Positions 35,565 to 43,483 of a stretch of 64,000 nt of DNA are shown here, in pieces. Made by a program: the position numbers and the translations under genes. Each line of letters begins with the position of its first letter. The stretch's first letter is position 1. This stretch comes from Vampirovibrionales bacterium (GTDB taxonomy: Bacteria; Cyanobacteriota; Vampirovibrionia; Vampirovibrionales; Vampirovibrionaceae). The stretch covers positions 1-64,000 of the forward strand of contig JADJRF010000007.1 of assembly GCA_016712355.1 (NCBI GenBank). Direction: 5' to 3'. The notes beneath the pieces are model-generated. The model saw only the letters and a list, made by a program, of their open reading frames with translations, was not told where the DNA came from and searched no databases.

Positions 35565-36531
35565 CAGCGAATAATAGTTCTTCGTTCGTCTCTTCGATCC
35601 ATCGCCCTTGTTCGGCTGTCCTTAGATTCTTGACCGCTTGCCGGTAATAGCTGGGCTTTAGTTCAGCGCCCATGCCAAGCCGATTGGCCATTACGGCGCA
35701 ATAGACTTCAGACCCGACGCCCATAAACGGGGTAAAGACCCGCTCGCCTGGATTACTCCATAGCGTCAATACCCGGTCAATGACATCCAGTTGCAAAGGG
35801 TGAACATGCTTTTCGTCTTCACTATCGCGCGCTTCTCGATATGGCAACACGCGGTCAGTTCGAATATCATCCCAAAACGCGCTGGCATATTGCCGCCATA
35901 TCCAATGGCTATAGCGGTTTTCGGTTTGCTTGCCACTCCAGCCGCGATACTGCATCAGTTCATGTGGAATTTTACGATCTCCCGCATAATCGAATAACCC
36001 TTGAGGGTGTTCTATGGGGACCGGATTATTTCCTTTCTTTCTGAAACAGATTAGGTAATCTGCGCTGGCCACGCTGCACCTAGATGAATCATCGACGATA
36101 GTCTTGTGCGCCAAGTTCTTTTGCATGGTTCGATTGCGAACCGCGAGTGGCTCTTTCCAGATCGAATAGCGAGCGATATATTCCCATCCGTTTTTGATAT
36201 GCAGTCGGATAATATCTCCGGTAAAATCAATCAAGGCATCGGTCCCGCTATTTCCGGTCGGAACATCCATGCAATGCACTGCGGTAATTCTTCCAGGCAT
36301 TGTGATTCGATGGAGACCTTTCACAACGAATTCATAGTGCTTGAAGAATTCCGCGTAATCATCATTATTAGACAGGTCTTTGTCGTTGCTGCTGTAGTGA
36401 TAGAGCCCGCCGAACGGTGGAGAATATACCGACAAGTGAATGCGATTATCAGGAATATCCGCCATCACATCGATGCAATCGCCGTTGTAAATGGCGTACT
36501 TGTCGTTAATGGTTTGGTCTTTTATAGCCAT
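35554..36531 (-). CDS. DNA methyltransferase, beta class, probably N4-cytosine
   Basis: 325 residues. Motif IV VYSPPFGG near residues 34-41 (SPPF favours N4-cytosine), and motif I near the C-terminus (FTPFMGVGSEVYCAVM, then LGMGAELKPSYYRQA), the permuted beta order. Related to site-specific modification enzymes of phages and restriction systems. Overlaps the helicase by ten bases. Likely protects phage DNA; no matching restriction enzyme is seen. Confidence 0.85.
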   Translation of the reverse strand: MAIKDQTINDKYAIYNGDCIDVMADIPDNRIHLSVYSPPFGGLYHYSSNDKDLSNNDDYAEFFKHYEFVVKGLHRITMPGRITAVHCMDVPTGNSGTDALIDFTGDIIRLHIKNGWEYIARYSIWKEPLAVRNRTMQKNLAHKTIVDDSSRCSVASADYLICFRKKGNNPVPIEHPQGLFDYAGDRKIPHELMQYRGWSGKQTENRYSHWIWRQYASAFWDDIRTDRVLPYREARDSEDEKHVHPLQLDVIDRVLTLWSNPGERVFTPFMGVGSEVYCAVMANRLGMGAELKPSYYRQAVKNLRTAEQGRWIEETNEELLFADAE

Positions 36532-37955
36532 TGCGGAGCCTTTAACGATAGGGTGTAGTCTCCCTGCTTTTCTATAGTCAGGGCGTTATTCATTTCAGCG
36601 ACAAGCGATTGAAACATCCGATCTGCCTTGCTTGACTTCGCCGACAAGTTTTTTATAACCTCCTTATCTCCTTCTGTCAATACAATATCAACCTTCACCG
36701 ACTTTTTTTGCCCGAATCGATAGCAACGACGAATGAGTTGATAATGCTGTTCGTAGGAATGTGTCGGAAAAGTCACTACATGAGAGCAATGCTGGAAGTT
36801 TAATCCCCATGCGCCAATCTTTGGCTTAGTAATGAGAACTCTTTCATTGCCTTTCGCAAAGGATATTAGCTTATTCTCTTTTTTGTCGTCGTTATCCTTG
36901 CCTGAAACTTGAATCGCATCTGGAATAATCTTTTCCAGGTAGTTTCCCTCTTCGTTCAAGTTGCACCAGATAATTGCGGGTTCTCCGGTATTTTTCACAA
37001 GATCAGCGACTTGATGGCAACGCTCATTGACTGTCCTATTCCGCTCTTCCCGTTGCTCTTTCAACCCGATTGCCGGAAGCTCAAACAGCATGTCTTGTCT
37101 AGGCTTACTTGCTTTCACAAGATGTTGCCGTTCGATCAATTCAGGCAAGATAAAAGCGCGGTCATCAAATCCAAGGTCTGATGGTTTCCGAATTGACCTA
37201 GACCAGCTACAAACCCATCGCCAAAAAGAGTTCTCCGCATGGCCTTTCAGCCGCCATTTAATAACCTCTCCGTGCATTCTTCCGGTTGCCGAGTTATTCA
37301 AGTCATTCTTGAAAAACCGATTCAACATATCCATGTAACCCAAAAATCCCAAGGCTTCGGATGATGTTCCTAGTTCTGTAAAATCATTCGGCGCGGCGGT
37401 GGCGGTTGCTAGCAGGCGGTAGGGGATTTTGCGCATGAATGCGGTAATCTCCCCGCGCCGTGTGCCATCAAATGATTTGAGGATGCTGGATTCATCACAG
37501 ATACATCCGGAGAAGTCGGATGGATCGAACTTGCTGAGCTTTTCATAGTTCGTCACGGTCAGCCGATGCGCGGTCCCGTCACTGGACGCTTTCAGTTCGA
37601 TACCGAACTTCTCGGCCTCTTGAAGCATTTGGAAAGACACCGCCAGCGCGGTCAATATCAAGACCTTTTTACCCGTCTTGCGGGCCACGTTTTCAGCCCA
37701 AACAAATTCCATTGGGGTTTTCCCAAGGCCGCAATCAGCGAATATTCCGCCCCGACCTTTCCGTAGTGCCCACTCAACTAGCGTTGATTGGAAGTCATAC
37801 AAGAAATCCGGCATCCAGACAGGATCGAACCCGAACTCATAGCCGATTTGCGATTTCCTGCTAAGAAATTCATTGTAGGTCATGTCCTCGCCGAGACCAG
37901 GCACATCCATAAAAATAGGATGTTGTATGCTTGGCCTTTCGCTATAATCACTCAT
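36522..37955 (-). CDS. SNF2-like DEAD/DEAH-box helicase
   Basis: 477 residues. Motif I GIFADCGLGKTPM (about 70-82), motif II CDESS, motif III LLATATAAPNDF, and motif VI QLIRRCYRFGQKKSV typical of SNF2-type ATPases. Shorter than cellular SNF2 proteins, as in other phages. First long gene of the leftward early operon, with AGGAGA before the start. Perhaps for replication, or working with the adjoining methyltransferase. Confidence 0.88.
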   Translation of the reverse strand: MSDYSERPSIQHPIFMDVPGLGEDMTYNEFLSRKSQIGYEFGFDPVWMPDFLYDFQSTLVEWALRKGRGGIFADCGLGKTPMEFVWAENVARKTGKKVLILTALAVSFQMLQEAEKFGIELKASSDGTAHRLTVTNYEKLSKFDPSDFSGCICDESSILKSFDGTRRGEITAFMRKIPYRLLATATAAPNDFTELGTSSEALGFLGYMDMLNRFFKNDLNNSATGRMHGEVIKWRLKGHAENSFWRWVCSWSRSIRKPSDLGFDDRAFILPELIERQHLVKASKPRQDMLFELPAIGLKEQREERNRTVNERCHQVADLVKNTGEPAIIWCNLNEEGNYLEKIIPDAIQVSGKDNDDKKENKLISFAKGNERVLITKPKIGAWGLNFQHCSHVVTFPTHSYEQHYQLIRRCYRFGQKKSVKVDIVLTEGDKEVIKNLSAKSSKADRMFQSLVAEMNNALTIEKQGDYTLSLKAPQWL

Positions 37956-37986
37956 TGGCTAATCTCCTGATAGATTGGCTTAACTG

Positions 37987-38022
37987 GCCCGCCCGGTCTA
38001 CACACCGGCGCGGGCTTTTTTT
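37987..38022 (+). terminator. Rightward rho-independent terminator antisense to the early operon
   Basis: GCCCGCCCGGT, loop ctacac, ACCGG-C-GCGGGC then seven T on the plus strand; 11-bp stem with one bulge. There is no plus-strand gene to its left, so it would stop antisense transcripts before they reach the control region. On the minus strand there is no U tract. Confidence 0.7.
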
Positions 38023-38028
38023 CTTGCA

Positions 38029-38118
38029 TCACTCTTCCCATCTTTCACGCAGCAGCTTGACCGCGAATTCTGCAATGACTTGGCGGAGGTGGTGCCCGTT
38101 CCCTGTAATTCTTTTCAA
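38029..38118 (-). CDS. 29-residue basic protein, TTG start
   Basis: TTG overlaps the upstream stop (TTGA). Sequence MKRITGNGHHLRQVIAEFAV and KLLRERWEE: one basic helix. Coupling and composition support it. Unknown. Confidence 0.45.
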   Translation of the reverse strand: MKRITGNGHHLRQVIAEFAVKLLRERWEE

Positions 38119-38237
38119 TCTTTTGATGATTTCGTGTATTCAAGCTCTTCGATAAGCTGAGTAGCGGCATACACGCGCTTGCTTAACTCGTTCTCAGCGT
38201 CTTGTAGTGTCATTTTCTTCAATTTTGCAAGGTTCAT
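38115..38237 (-). CDS. 40-residue helical protein
   Basis: MNLAKLKKMTLQDAENELSK, then RVYAATQLIEELEYTK. Frame is also open upstream to the amber-free stretch after 38,322. Unknown early protein. Confidence 0.5.
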   Translation of the reverse strand: MNLAKLKKMTLQDAENELSKRVYAATQLIEELEYTKSSKD

Positions 38238-38321
38238 TTGAGCGTCCAGTTGTGTATGAGTGCCCGGATTACCCGCCGGGTACGGGAGGGACCATGAATC
38301 CCCTATCCGATTCTTCGCTGC

Positions 38322-38429
38322 TTATGCGACAGCCTGGACATCGGCATCAGTCCAGCGGCCCCAGCCGGTGAGCGTGGGCGACGGGGAAAATTGACCCCGT
38401 GCTTGGACGCGGCTGTTTGGTGTGGGCAT
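38322..38429 (-). CDS. 35-residue protein whose start touches a palindrome
   Basis: MPTPNSRVQARGQFSPSPTL, then TGWGRWTDADVQAVA. Its start codon abuts the 32-bp palindrome, whose GGGGG serves as a candidate ribosome-binding site. The 84 bases between its stop and the next start hold only small inverted repeats (CCCGG). Confidence 0.45.
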   Translation of the reverse strand: MPTPNSRVQARGQFSPSPTLTGWGRWTDADVQAVA

Positions 38430-38460
38430 TCTAATTCCCCCGAATTCGGGGGAATTAGAA
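38429..38460. repeat. 32-bp perfect palindrome
   Basis: TTCTAATTCCCCCGAA followed by its exact reverse complement, between the repressor stop and the next start. In the minus-strand mRNA it would form a hairpin covering GGGGG upstream of ATG 38429. No U tract, so a terminator is less likely. It could also be a protein-binding or replication site. Confidence 0.9.
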
Positions 38461-38467
38461 CTTTCCG

Positions 38468-38674
38468 TCACTTACTCCACGGAAGGTCTGGACGAAGCTC
38501 CGGCGCGGTCATCTCTCGCCCGCTGGCTGCTTCCATCTTGACCGCCAGATCGGCGCTCATGCGACGAGTGCCGTACTTACATTGACGCAAGTACGCGAGG
38601 TTCGTCCCAGCCGCGCGAGCGACATCCTCGACTCGTGCGGTCCCGTGCTTATCGAAAAATTGTTCGAGGTTCAT
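38468..38674 (-). CDS. Cro/CI-type HTH repressor (68 aa)
   Basis: VEDVARAAGTNLAYLRQCKY is a lambda-repressor-like HTH (helix 2 AAGTN, helix 3 LAYLRQ). Only a DNA-binding domain is present, without a LexA/CI-type cleavable half, so it is Cro-sized. First gene of the leftward operon, 3-prime of a good promoter that overlaps one of three boxes; probably represses its own promoter and the divergent one. Confidence 0.8.
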   Translation of the reverse strand: MNLEQFFDKHGTARVEDVARAAGTNLAYLRQCKYGTRRMSADLAVKMEAASGREMTAPELRPDLPWSK

Positions 38675-38680
38675 GTCGCT

Positions 38681-38709
38681 ATGCTAGCAATAGCTGCAAA
38701 AAAGGTCAA
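38681..38709 (-). promoter_or_regulatory. Leftward early promoter with operator box 1
   Basis: Minus strand TTGACC, 17-bp spacer, TAGCAT. The spacer and -10 contain the box AGCAATAGCT (38686-38695). Drives repressor and leftward operon. Confidence 0.65.
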
Positions 38710-38721
38710 CCAAAAAATTAC

Positions 38722-38731
38722 AGCAATTGCT
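38722..38731. promoter_or_regulatory. Operator-like box 2 (AGCAATTGCT)
   Basis: Perfect 10-bp palindrome, two bases upstream of the rightward -35. Symmetric version of boxes 1 and 3. Confidence 0.6.
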
Positions 38732-38732
38732 C

Positions 38733-38761
38733 TTGCATGTGTGCAGCAATAGCTATATGAT
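38733..38761 (+). promoter_or_regulatory. Rightward early promoter with operator box 3
   Basis: TTGCAT, 17-bp spacer, TATGAT. The spacer contains AGCAATAGCT (38745-38754). Drives the recombination operon. Confidence 0.65.
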
Positions 38762-38827
38762 TCATCCAACCCGCCGCCCTGGACATCAGCAACGACAGGT
38801 CGTCTGGCCATTCTTCCTTTGGTGGTT

Positions 38828-38867
38828 CCCGCCGGTGCTGGATTCGACTCCCACCGGCGGGATTTTT
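38828..38867 (+). terminator. Leader terminator/attenuator of the rightward operon
   Basis: CCCGCCGGTG, 14-base loop, CACCGGCGGG, then A and five T, between the rightward promoter and the first gene (ATG 38880, AAGGAG upstream). It would reduce readthrough unless antitermination or translation intervenes. Confidence 0.6.
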
Positions 38868-38879
38868 AAGGAGAACGAC

Positions 38880-39098
38880 ATGAACACAATTTTTGAGGAT
38901 CGCACGGCACGCCAGCGGATCGCGGCGGAAATGATTGTCGCCAAGATAGAGAGAAATCTCGCATTGCGCCGTTTGCAGGATCAAGCCATTCAACTCGCGG
39001 ATCGTCGCCGATTTGCCCGAGCCATGATCAGAAACGGCGTTATATTCATCGCCGCCGCCGTATCGATCTTCGCCCTGATTTGGTGGTTCGGACTATGA
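38880..39098 (+). CDS. Small membrane protein (72 aa), first rightward gene
   Basis: From ATG 38880 after AAGGAG. Charged helical N-terminus (RQRIAAEMIVAKIERNLALR) and one C-terminal membrane span (NGVIFIAAAVSIFALIWW). C-tail anchored topology. Unknown; superinfection control is only a guess. Confidence 0.6.
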   Translation: MNTIFEDRTARQRIAAEMIVAKIERNLALRRLQDQAIQLADRRRFARAMIRNGVIFIAAAVSIFALIWWFGL

Positions 39099-39445
39099 GC
39101 ACGTCGCCGGCGAATATGCACGATTGGGAGTTCGAGCGCGAGAGCGCGCGCGATGCGGAGATTAAGCAGGCTATCGCTGAACGGATTCGCGAACTTGAGC
39201 AATCCAGCGGGCACAGCGAAGACGCCCAAGAATTTATGGGCGACGTGCTATCAGCCATCGATGATTCCGGAATCTTGAGCGAGAAATTCCACTGCTATTT
39301 ATTCAAGTTGTGGCAGACGCGCAACGCACAAGACGAAGAAGAAAAGAAGAAAATGGCGCGGGCAGCACAAGTTCTGGCTAACACCATTGCGCCGATTATG
39401 AGGGACATCGTGTCGTCGGACATCCACAAAGAATTCGGCGCATGA
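39095..39445 (+). CDS. Hypothetical helical protein (116 aa)
   Basis: ATGA-coupled to the previous gene. Acidic/charged helices (FERESARDAEIKQAIAERI, later ARAAQVLANTIAPIMRDIV). Unknown. Confidence 0.5.
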   Translation: MSTSPANMHDWEFERESARDAEIKQAIAERIRELEQSSGHSEDAQEFMGDVLSAIDDSGILSEKFHCYLFKLWQTRNAQDEEEKKKMARAAQVLANTIAPIMRDIVSSDIHKEFGA

Positions 39446-39476
39446 AAAAACCGCTAGGAGTTGTAGCTCCTAGCGG
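39445..39476 (-). terminator. Leftward rho-independent terminator antisense to the rightward operon
   Basis: Minus strand CCGCTAGGAG, loop of six, CTCCTAGCGG, six T: perfect 10-bp stem. Lies between rightward genes, so it acts against leftward transcripts approaching the control region. On the plus strand the hairpin could also stabilise mRNA ends. Confidence 0.75.
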
Positions 39477-39503
39477 CTGAAACCAACAATGAGGAAAGAC
39501 GAT

Positions 39504-39683
39504 ATGCAGACGAAGATTATACGCATCCACGCGCCACGGCGCAACCCGCGCCATCCGGTGCGTGGTTACAGCCAGCCAGCACTGGACGCCTTGACGCTTA
39601 AGGCGCTGGCGGAACTCGTGGTGGATGTGATGGAAGAACGTGGCGCGATTCCGCCAAGCCAGCCTTGGGAGGTGAAGTCATGA
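39504..39683 (+). CDS. 59-residue basic protein
   Basis: ATG 39504 chosen for GAGGAAAG upstream. Basic start (MQTKIIRIHAPRRNPRHPVR), then a helix (LTLKALAELVVDVMEERG). Overlaps the next start (ATGA). Confidence 0.5.
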   Translation: MQTKIIRIHAPRRNPRHPVRGYSQPALDALTLKALAELVVDVMEERGAIPPSQPWEVKS

Positions 39684-40681
39684 GCAAGTTTTCCAAGGCT
39701 GAACGCAAGACCGCGAAGCTGCGGGCGGCACTCTGTGGAACCAGTGGGAGCGGCAAGACCTACTCGGCGCTGTTGCTTGCGCGTGGCCTCGCCGGAGATA
39801 GCGGGAAAATCGCGGTCATCGATACCGAGCGCGGGAGCGCCAGCCTGTATAGCGATGTGACCGATTTCGATGTCGCTGAACTAGCACCCCCGTTCAATCC
39901 GCGCCGCTATCGTGAACTGATCGCCGAAGCCTCGCGCAGTTATGACGTGCTTGTGATTGATAGCCTGAGCCATGCCTGGGCTGGCGAGGGTGGTGTGCTG
40001 GAAATGCACGACAAGGCAACCCAAGCAGGACGTGGCGGCAACAGCTATACCGCGTGGCGAGACGTGACCCCAGAGCACAACGCGCTCGTGGATGCCATTC
40101 TAGCCGCGCCCTGCCATGTCATTCTGACCATGCGAAGCAAGACCGCATACGAACTTCAGGAAAACGAAAAGGGTAAAAAGACCCCGGTCAAGATCGGCCT
40201 AGCACCGATTCAGCGGGAAGGGATGGAGTACGAGTTTACCCTGGTGTGGGACTTGTCGGTGGAAAAGCATATCGCCACAACTAGCAAGGATCGCACGAGG
40301 ATTTGGGACGGACGGCATGATGTCATCGGCGTCAAGCATGGCGCGGAATTAAAGGCATGGCTTGAATCCGGCAAGGTTGCGCCACCAGCACGTCCAGTAC
40401 CAGAGCAGGTTCCCATCGAACCGCCACCGCCCGTGCAAGCGAAAGACTTCCAGGCCGATATCGATTCGTTCGATGACGAAGGAAAGATGAAGAAATGGCT
40501 TGTGGATACTGCGCAAGACTACGGGTGGACAAAAGAAACCCCGGTTTACATCTCCGTCAAAGCCGCATGTTCCGAACGCGCTATCGTCATCGCCAAGAAT
40601 AGGGCAGTAAAGCAACAGACGGAATCTCAAAATTCCGATGAATTCGAGGCCGCTCTCGGCCCGGTGCAGGACGTGGAGTAG
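39680..40681 (+). CDS. Sak4-like RecA-fold ATPase (phage recombinase)
   Basis: 333 residues. Walker A GTSGSGKTYSALLL (about 20-33), Walker B-like YDVLVIDSLSHAW, RecA-core middle (HVILTMRSKTAYEL) and an extended acidic/Pro-rich C-terminus from about 245. Sak4-type proteins anneal or pair single-stranded DNA in phage recombination, often with an SSB or partner ATPase. GGAGGTG before ATG 39680 fixes the start. Confidence 0.82.
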   Translation: MSKFSKAERKTAKLRAALCGTSGSGKTYSALLLARGLAGDSGKIAVIDTERGSASLYSDVTDFDVAELAPPFNPRRYRELIAEASRSYDVLVIDSLSHAWAGEGGVLEMHDKATQAGRGGNSYTAWRDVTPEHNALVDAILAAPCHVILTMRSKTAYELQENEKGKKTPVKIGLAPIQREGMEYEFTLVWDLSVEKHIATTSKDRTRIWDGRHDVIGVKHGAELKAWLESGKVAPPARPVPEQVPIEPPPPVQAKDFQADIDSFDDEGKMKKWLVDTAQDYGWTKETPVYISVKAACSERAIVIAKNRAVKQQTESQNSDEFEAALGPVQDVE

Positions 40682-40686
40682 ATGCC

Positions 40687-42110
40687 ATGAAAAACATCGA
40701 AATCAAGAATATCGGCCCCATTGCATCGGTCACGATCCAGGTCCCGGAAGCGGGCGGCGTGGTGGTGCTCACCGGGCGCAATGGCAGCGGCAAGAGTCAC
40801 GCCCTGGAGGCCGTCAGCGCCGCGACCACGGGCAAGGGGAAGCCACCGCTTAAAGATATGGCGAAGAGCGGCATGGTCAGCGTCCCCGGCGTCATGATGA
40901 CCGTAGGACGGTCGGTGCGGCGGCAAGGGGAACTCCAGGTCGAGACCCTGGAGGGGCGTCTCTCTATCGCGGACCTCGTAGACCCAGGATTCGTAGACCC
41001 AGAGCGCGCCGACGCCAAGCGCATCAAAGCGCTGGTGGGACTCTCGAAAGCTGACATCAGCGAGGGCGACCTGCACGGGTTTCCAGAGAATCTCACCAAA
41101 GATTTGAGCCTGGACGATCCAGTTGCCGCCATGGCGGAACTGCGCAAGCGGCTCAACATCGGCGCGAATGAGTACGAGAAGTTATCGGCGAAGGATGAAG
41201 CGGCTGCGACGGCTATCCTCGAATCGCTGACTGGTGACTTGGATACGCCCATCGATCCGGCGGCTGCACAAGAACGGGTCACGGCGGCAATTCGGGCGGT
41301 TGACGCACTGCAAAAGCAGTCCGAGTTGTCGGAAGCGGCCAAGGCTCGGATCGAGGCGGCGCGGGAGCGGCTGGCTGAGTTGCCGGATGTCAATGTTGAT
41401 AAGGCGCTGCAAGAAGCGGCGCGACTTGAAGTCGAGACCGCACAAAAGAAAGGCGCGCGCTGCAACTGAAGACTGAATATGAAGAAGCCCTCGCGCAATA
41501 TAAGCAAAGCGCGGAAGACTTACGCATTGCTGGCGCTCATTACGACTCCAAGTCTGAGCAAGCCAAACTCCGCTCCGAACTGGAACGGCAGATTCAGGAA
41601 TCTCATGTTGATCCGCCCTCCGCCGATGCACTCGCCGCCGCCGCCGCTGAACTTGAGGCCGCCAAGGCATCGCAAGCAAAGGCGGCTCGACAGCAAGTCA
41701 TGATGCAACAGCGGGACCGCGCGGACGCCTTGAAGCTCAGCGCCCAAGAGTACGCCGAAGAGGCAAAGGAGTTGCGGGAGAAGGCCAAGCAGACCGATGA
41801 AGTCTTGTCGGAGATCGTCGCCGAGATTCCGGCTTGCCCGCTGCGGGTGGTGGATGGGCGGCTGGTCACAGATACGAAGCGTGGTGCCACCTTCTATTCA
41901 GACCTGTCAGCCGGCGAACGGTGGCGGATCGCCTTGGACATCGCCATTCAAGCGGTGGGCACCGGTGGCCTGCTGGTCATCCCCCAAGAAGCTTGGGAGG
42001 GACTGGACCCGCAGAATCGGGACGCGATTGCGAAACAGGCGAAAGCGGCGCGTGTTGTTATTTTGACGGCCGAATGTTCTGACTCAGAATTGTCAGCGGA
42101 AATGGCTTGA
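40687..42110 (+). CDS. SMC/RecF-like ATPase, partner of the recombinase (one frameshift)
   Basis: About 474 residues when repaired. Walker A VVLTGRNGSGKSHALE (about 28-43), long coiled coil from about 200 to 370, then signature-like FYSDLSAGERWRIALDIAIQ and LLVIPQEAWEGLD where an ABC Walker B belongs but with Pro-Gln in place of Asp-Glu. One missing A in AAA near 41,450 breaks the frame inside the coiled coil; adding it joins QKKRRALQLKTEYEE. Likely works with the Sak4-like protein on DNA ends. Confidence 0.78.
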
Positions 42111-42122
42111 GTGGAGACTAAA

Positions 42123-42485
42123 ATGCGAAAAGTCATGGTTTCAGAAGAAAAATGGTGCAATGAGCACAAGCGACTCGAACGAATCGATCTATACGAGGCG
42201 TGGTTTCATCAGTTTGGAAACGATGGATGCGACGAGAACAACTCGGTGACTGTTGCGATTGTCGAGCGGATTATCGACGGGAAAGTTGACATGGTGTTTC
42301 CGGGCAATATCCGGTTTGTTGATCAGCCACAACAGCAAGAGAAATGGCCAGAAGAAAGAACGGCAGTAGTCGCATTGCTCAGGGAGATATGCCAAGATCA
42401 CGGCGACAATGATTGGCCTGACAATCTGCATCTTTATGATGTCATTGACAAGCACTTGCTGAGGCATATTGAGCGCAGCGCATAG
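42123..42485 (+). CDS. Hypothetical protein (120 aa)
   Basis: ATG 42123 with GGAG ten bases upstream preferred over GTG 42111. Segment EKWPEERTAVVALLREICQD and NDWPDNLHLYDVIDKHLLRH look conserved. Unknown. Confidence 0.5.
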   Translation: MRKVMVSEEKWCNEHKRLERIDLYEAWFHQFGNDGCDENNSVTVAIVERIIDGKVDMVFPGNIRFVDQPQQQEKWPEERTAVVALLREICQDHGDNDWPDNLHLYDVIDKHLLRHIERSA

Positions 42486-42495
42486 GAGAACAATC

Positions 42496-42720
42496 ATGTA
42501 CGAACTCATCAAGCACTTTCCAAACAAGCAACCAGCGATATTGCTGGAAACCACATGTGAATCCATGGCGCGGATGCGATTAAATAAATCCGCAGCGCTA
42601 TTGAAAAAGCATGAATCGCTTGAACTCAAGCATGACGGCGAACTGATCGAATATCGACAAGCGCCTCGTTATGGGCACATTAACAATTTCGACGATGCAT
42701 CGGTTGGAGCAATGCCATGA
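42496..42720 (+). CDS. Hypothetical protein (74 aa)
   Basis: AGGAGA precedes ATG 42496. MYELIKHFPNKQPAILLETT. Overlaps the next start (ATGA). Confidence 0.48.
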   Translation: MYELIKHFPNKQPAILLETTCESMARMRLNKSAALLKKHESLELKHDGELIEYRQAPRYGHINNFDDASVGAMP

Positions 42721-42896
42721 AATTTCGTTACTATATTACCGACTTGACGGAAGGAACTGTTCTTGGAACCAATAGTCGTCAAGTCGCTGATCATTTCTCG
42801 GAATGTGATGATTATTTCGTCATCGATGCGCAAGAAGGACTATTGCTGCAAGACGATGAAGAGTGGGAAATCAACGATGCGGAGATGAGGGAATAA
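42717..42896 (+). CDS. 59-residue acidic protein
   Basis: ATGA-coupled. MKFRYYITDLTEGTVLGTNS and a strongly acidic end (QDDEEWEINDAEMRE). Could be a DNA mimic in charge, but fold is unknown. Confidence 0.5.
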   Translation: MKFRYYITDLTEGTVLGTNSRQVADHFSECDDYFVIDAQEGLLLQDDEEWEINDAEMRE

Positions 42897-42898
42897 TC

Positions 42899-43051
42899 AT
42901 GACAACAATATGGCCGGTAGTTAGGGCGCGCATGAGTCCTGTTGCTATTAAAGCGACGCGGCCACGAATCAGCGTTGATTGGATAAAAGCGATACTGCTA
43001 GTAGCTGGTGCTGCGGTGTTGTCTGTAGCGATTATTTTGATGAATTGGTGA
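42899..43051 (+). CDS. 50-residue membrane protein
   Basis: Basic N-terminus then one span near the C-terminus (AILLVAGAAVLSVAIILM). Three bases after the previous stop. Confidence 0.5.
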   Translation: MTTIWPVVRARMSPVAIKATRPRISVDWIKAILLVAGAAVLSVAIILMNW

Positions 43052-43055
43052 AAAA

Positions 43056-43277
43056 ATGATTGATATTCCTGAAATTGGAAGCGAATGGATTCATAAAAAT
43101 GGAAATCATTATGTTGTACTCGCCATTGCTAATGAGTCAGCAACACGAGAAGATGATTATCCAATTATGGTAATTTACTTCAACATGAAGACAAAAGAGG
43201 TATGGTCAAGGCCGCTTTCTAGATGGCATGGCAGTATGACCATATACAAATGCCCATGCTACGAGGCTAAGAAATGA
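43056..43277 (+). CDS. DUF1653-like small protein (73 aa)
   Basis: GSEWIHKNGNHYVVLAIANE, then MVIYFNMKTKEVWSRPLSRW, the pattern of DUF1653 (H..G..Y.V...A then YE..WVRP..F). Function unknown; common in early phage regions. Confidence 0.65.
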   Translation: MIDIPEIGSEWIHKNGNHYVVLAIANESATREDDYPIMVIYFNMKTKEVWSRPLSRWHGSMTIYKCPCYEAKK

Positions 43278-43483
43278 GCTGGTTTAAATTCGTGACAGGA
43301 GACCGCGTTCGCAAGATCGGCGGAAGCTATCAAGCGGACGGAGAAATAAAGGCCGCATTTCTCGCTGATGATGGGTCGGCTCGGTATGTATTTCGATTCG
43401 ACAATCCTCCTGGGTTGCTGCATATTTTCAATGAAAATCAGTTGGAGATAATATTGCCTGATTTCTTGCCTAATTTTAAATGA
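43274..43483 (+). CDS. Small conserved protein, paralogue of 29426-29623
   Basis: 69 residues. TGDRVRKIGGSYQADG and NPPGLLHIFNENQLE match the leftward gene at 29,426. ATGA-coupled on both sides. Same family on opposite strands and in different modules. Confidence 0.65.
   Translation: MSWFKFVTGDRVRKIGGSYQADGEIKAAFLADDGSARYVFRFDNPPGLLHIFNENQLEIILPDFLPNFK

Noticed and set aside
38429..38460. Palindrome as a protelomerase telomere site, as in N15
   Set aside because: The palindrome is shorter than known telomere sites and I found no protelomerase-like gene in the complete 45.6-kb unit.
38815..38870. Possible tRNA 3-prime end (GGATTCGACTCC next to CACCGGCGGGA)
   Set aside because: The T-arm does not pair properly and there is no matching acceptor strand or anticodon arm upstream; the same bases form a terminator-like hairpin.
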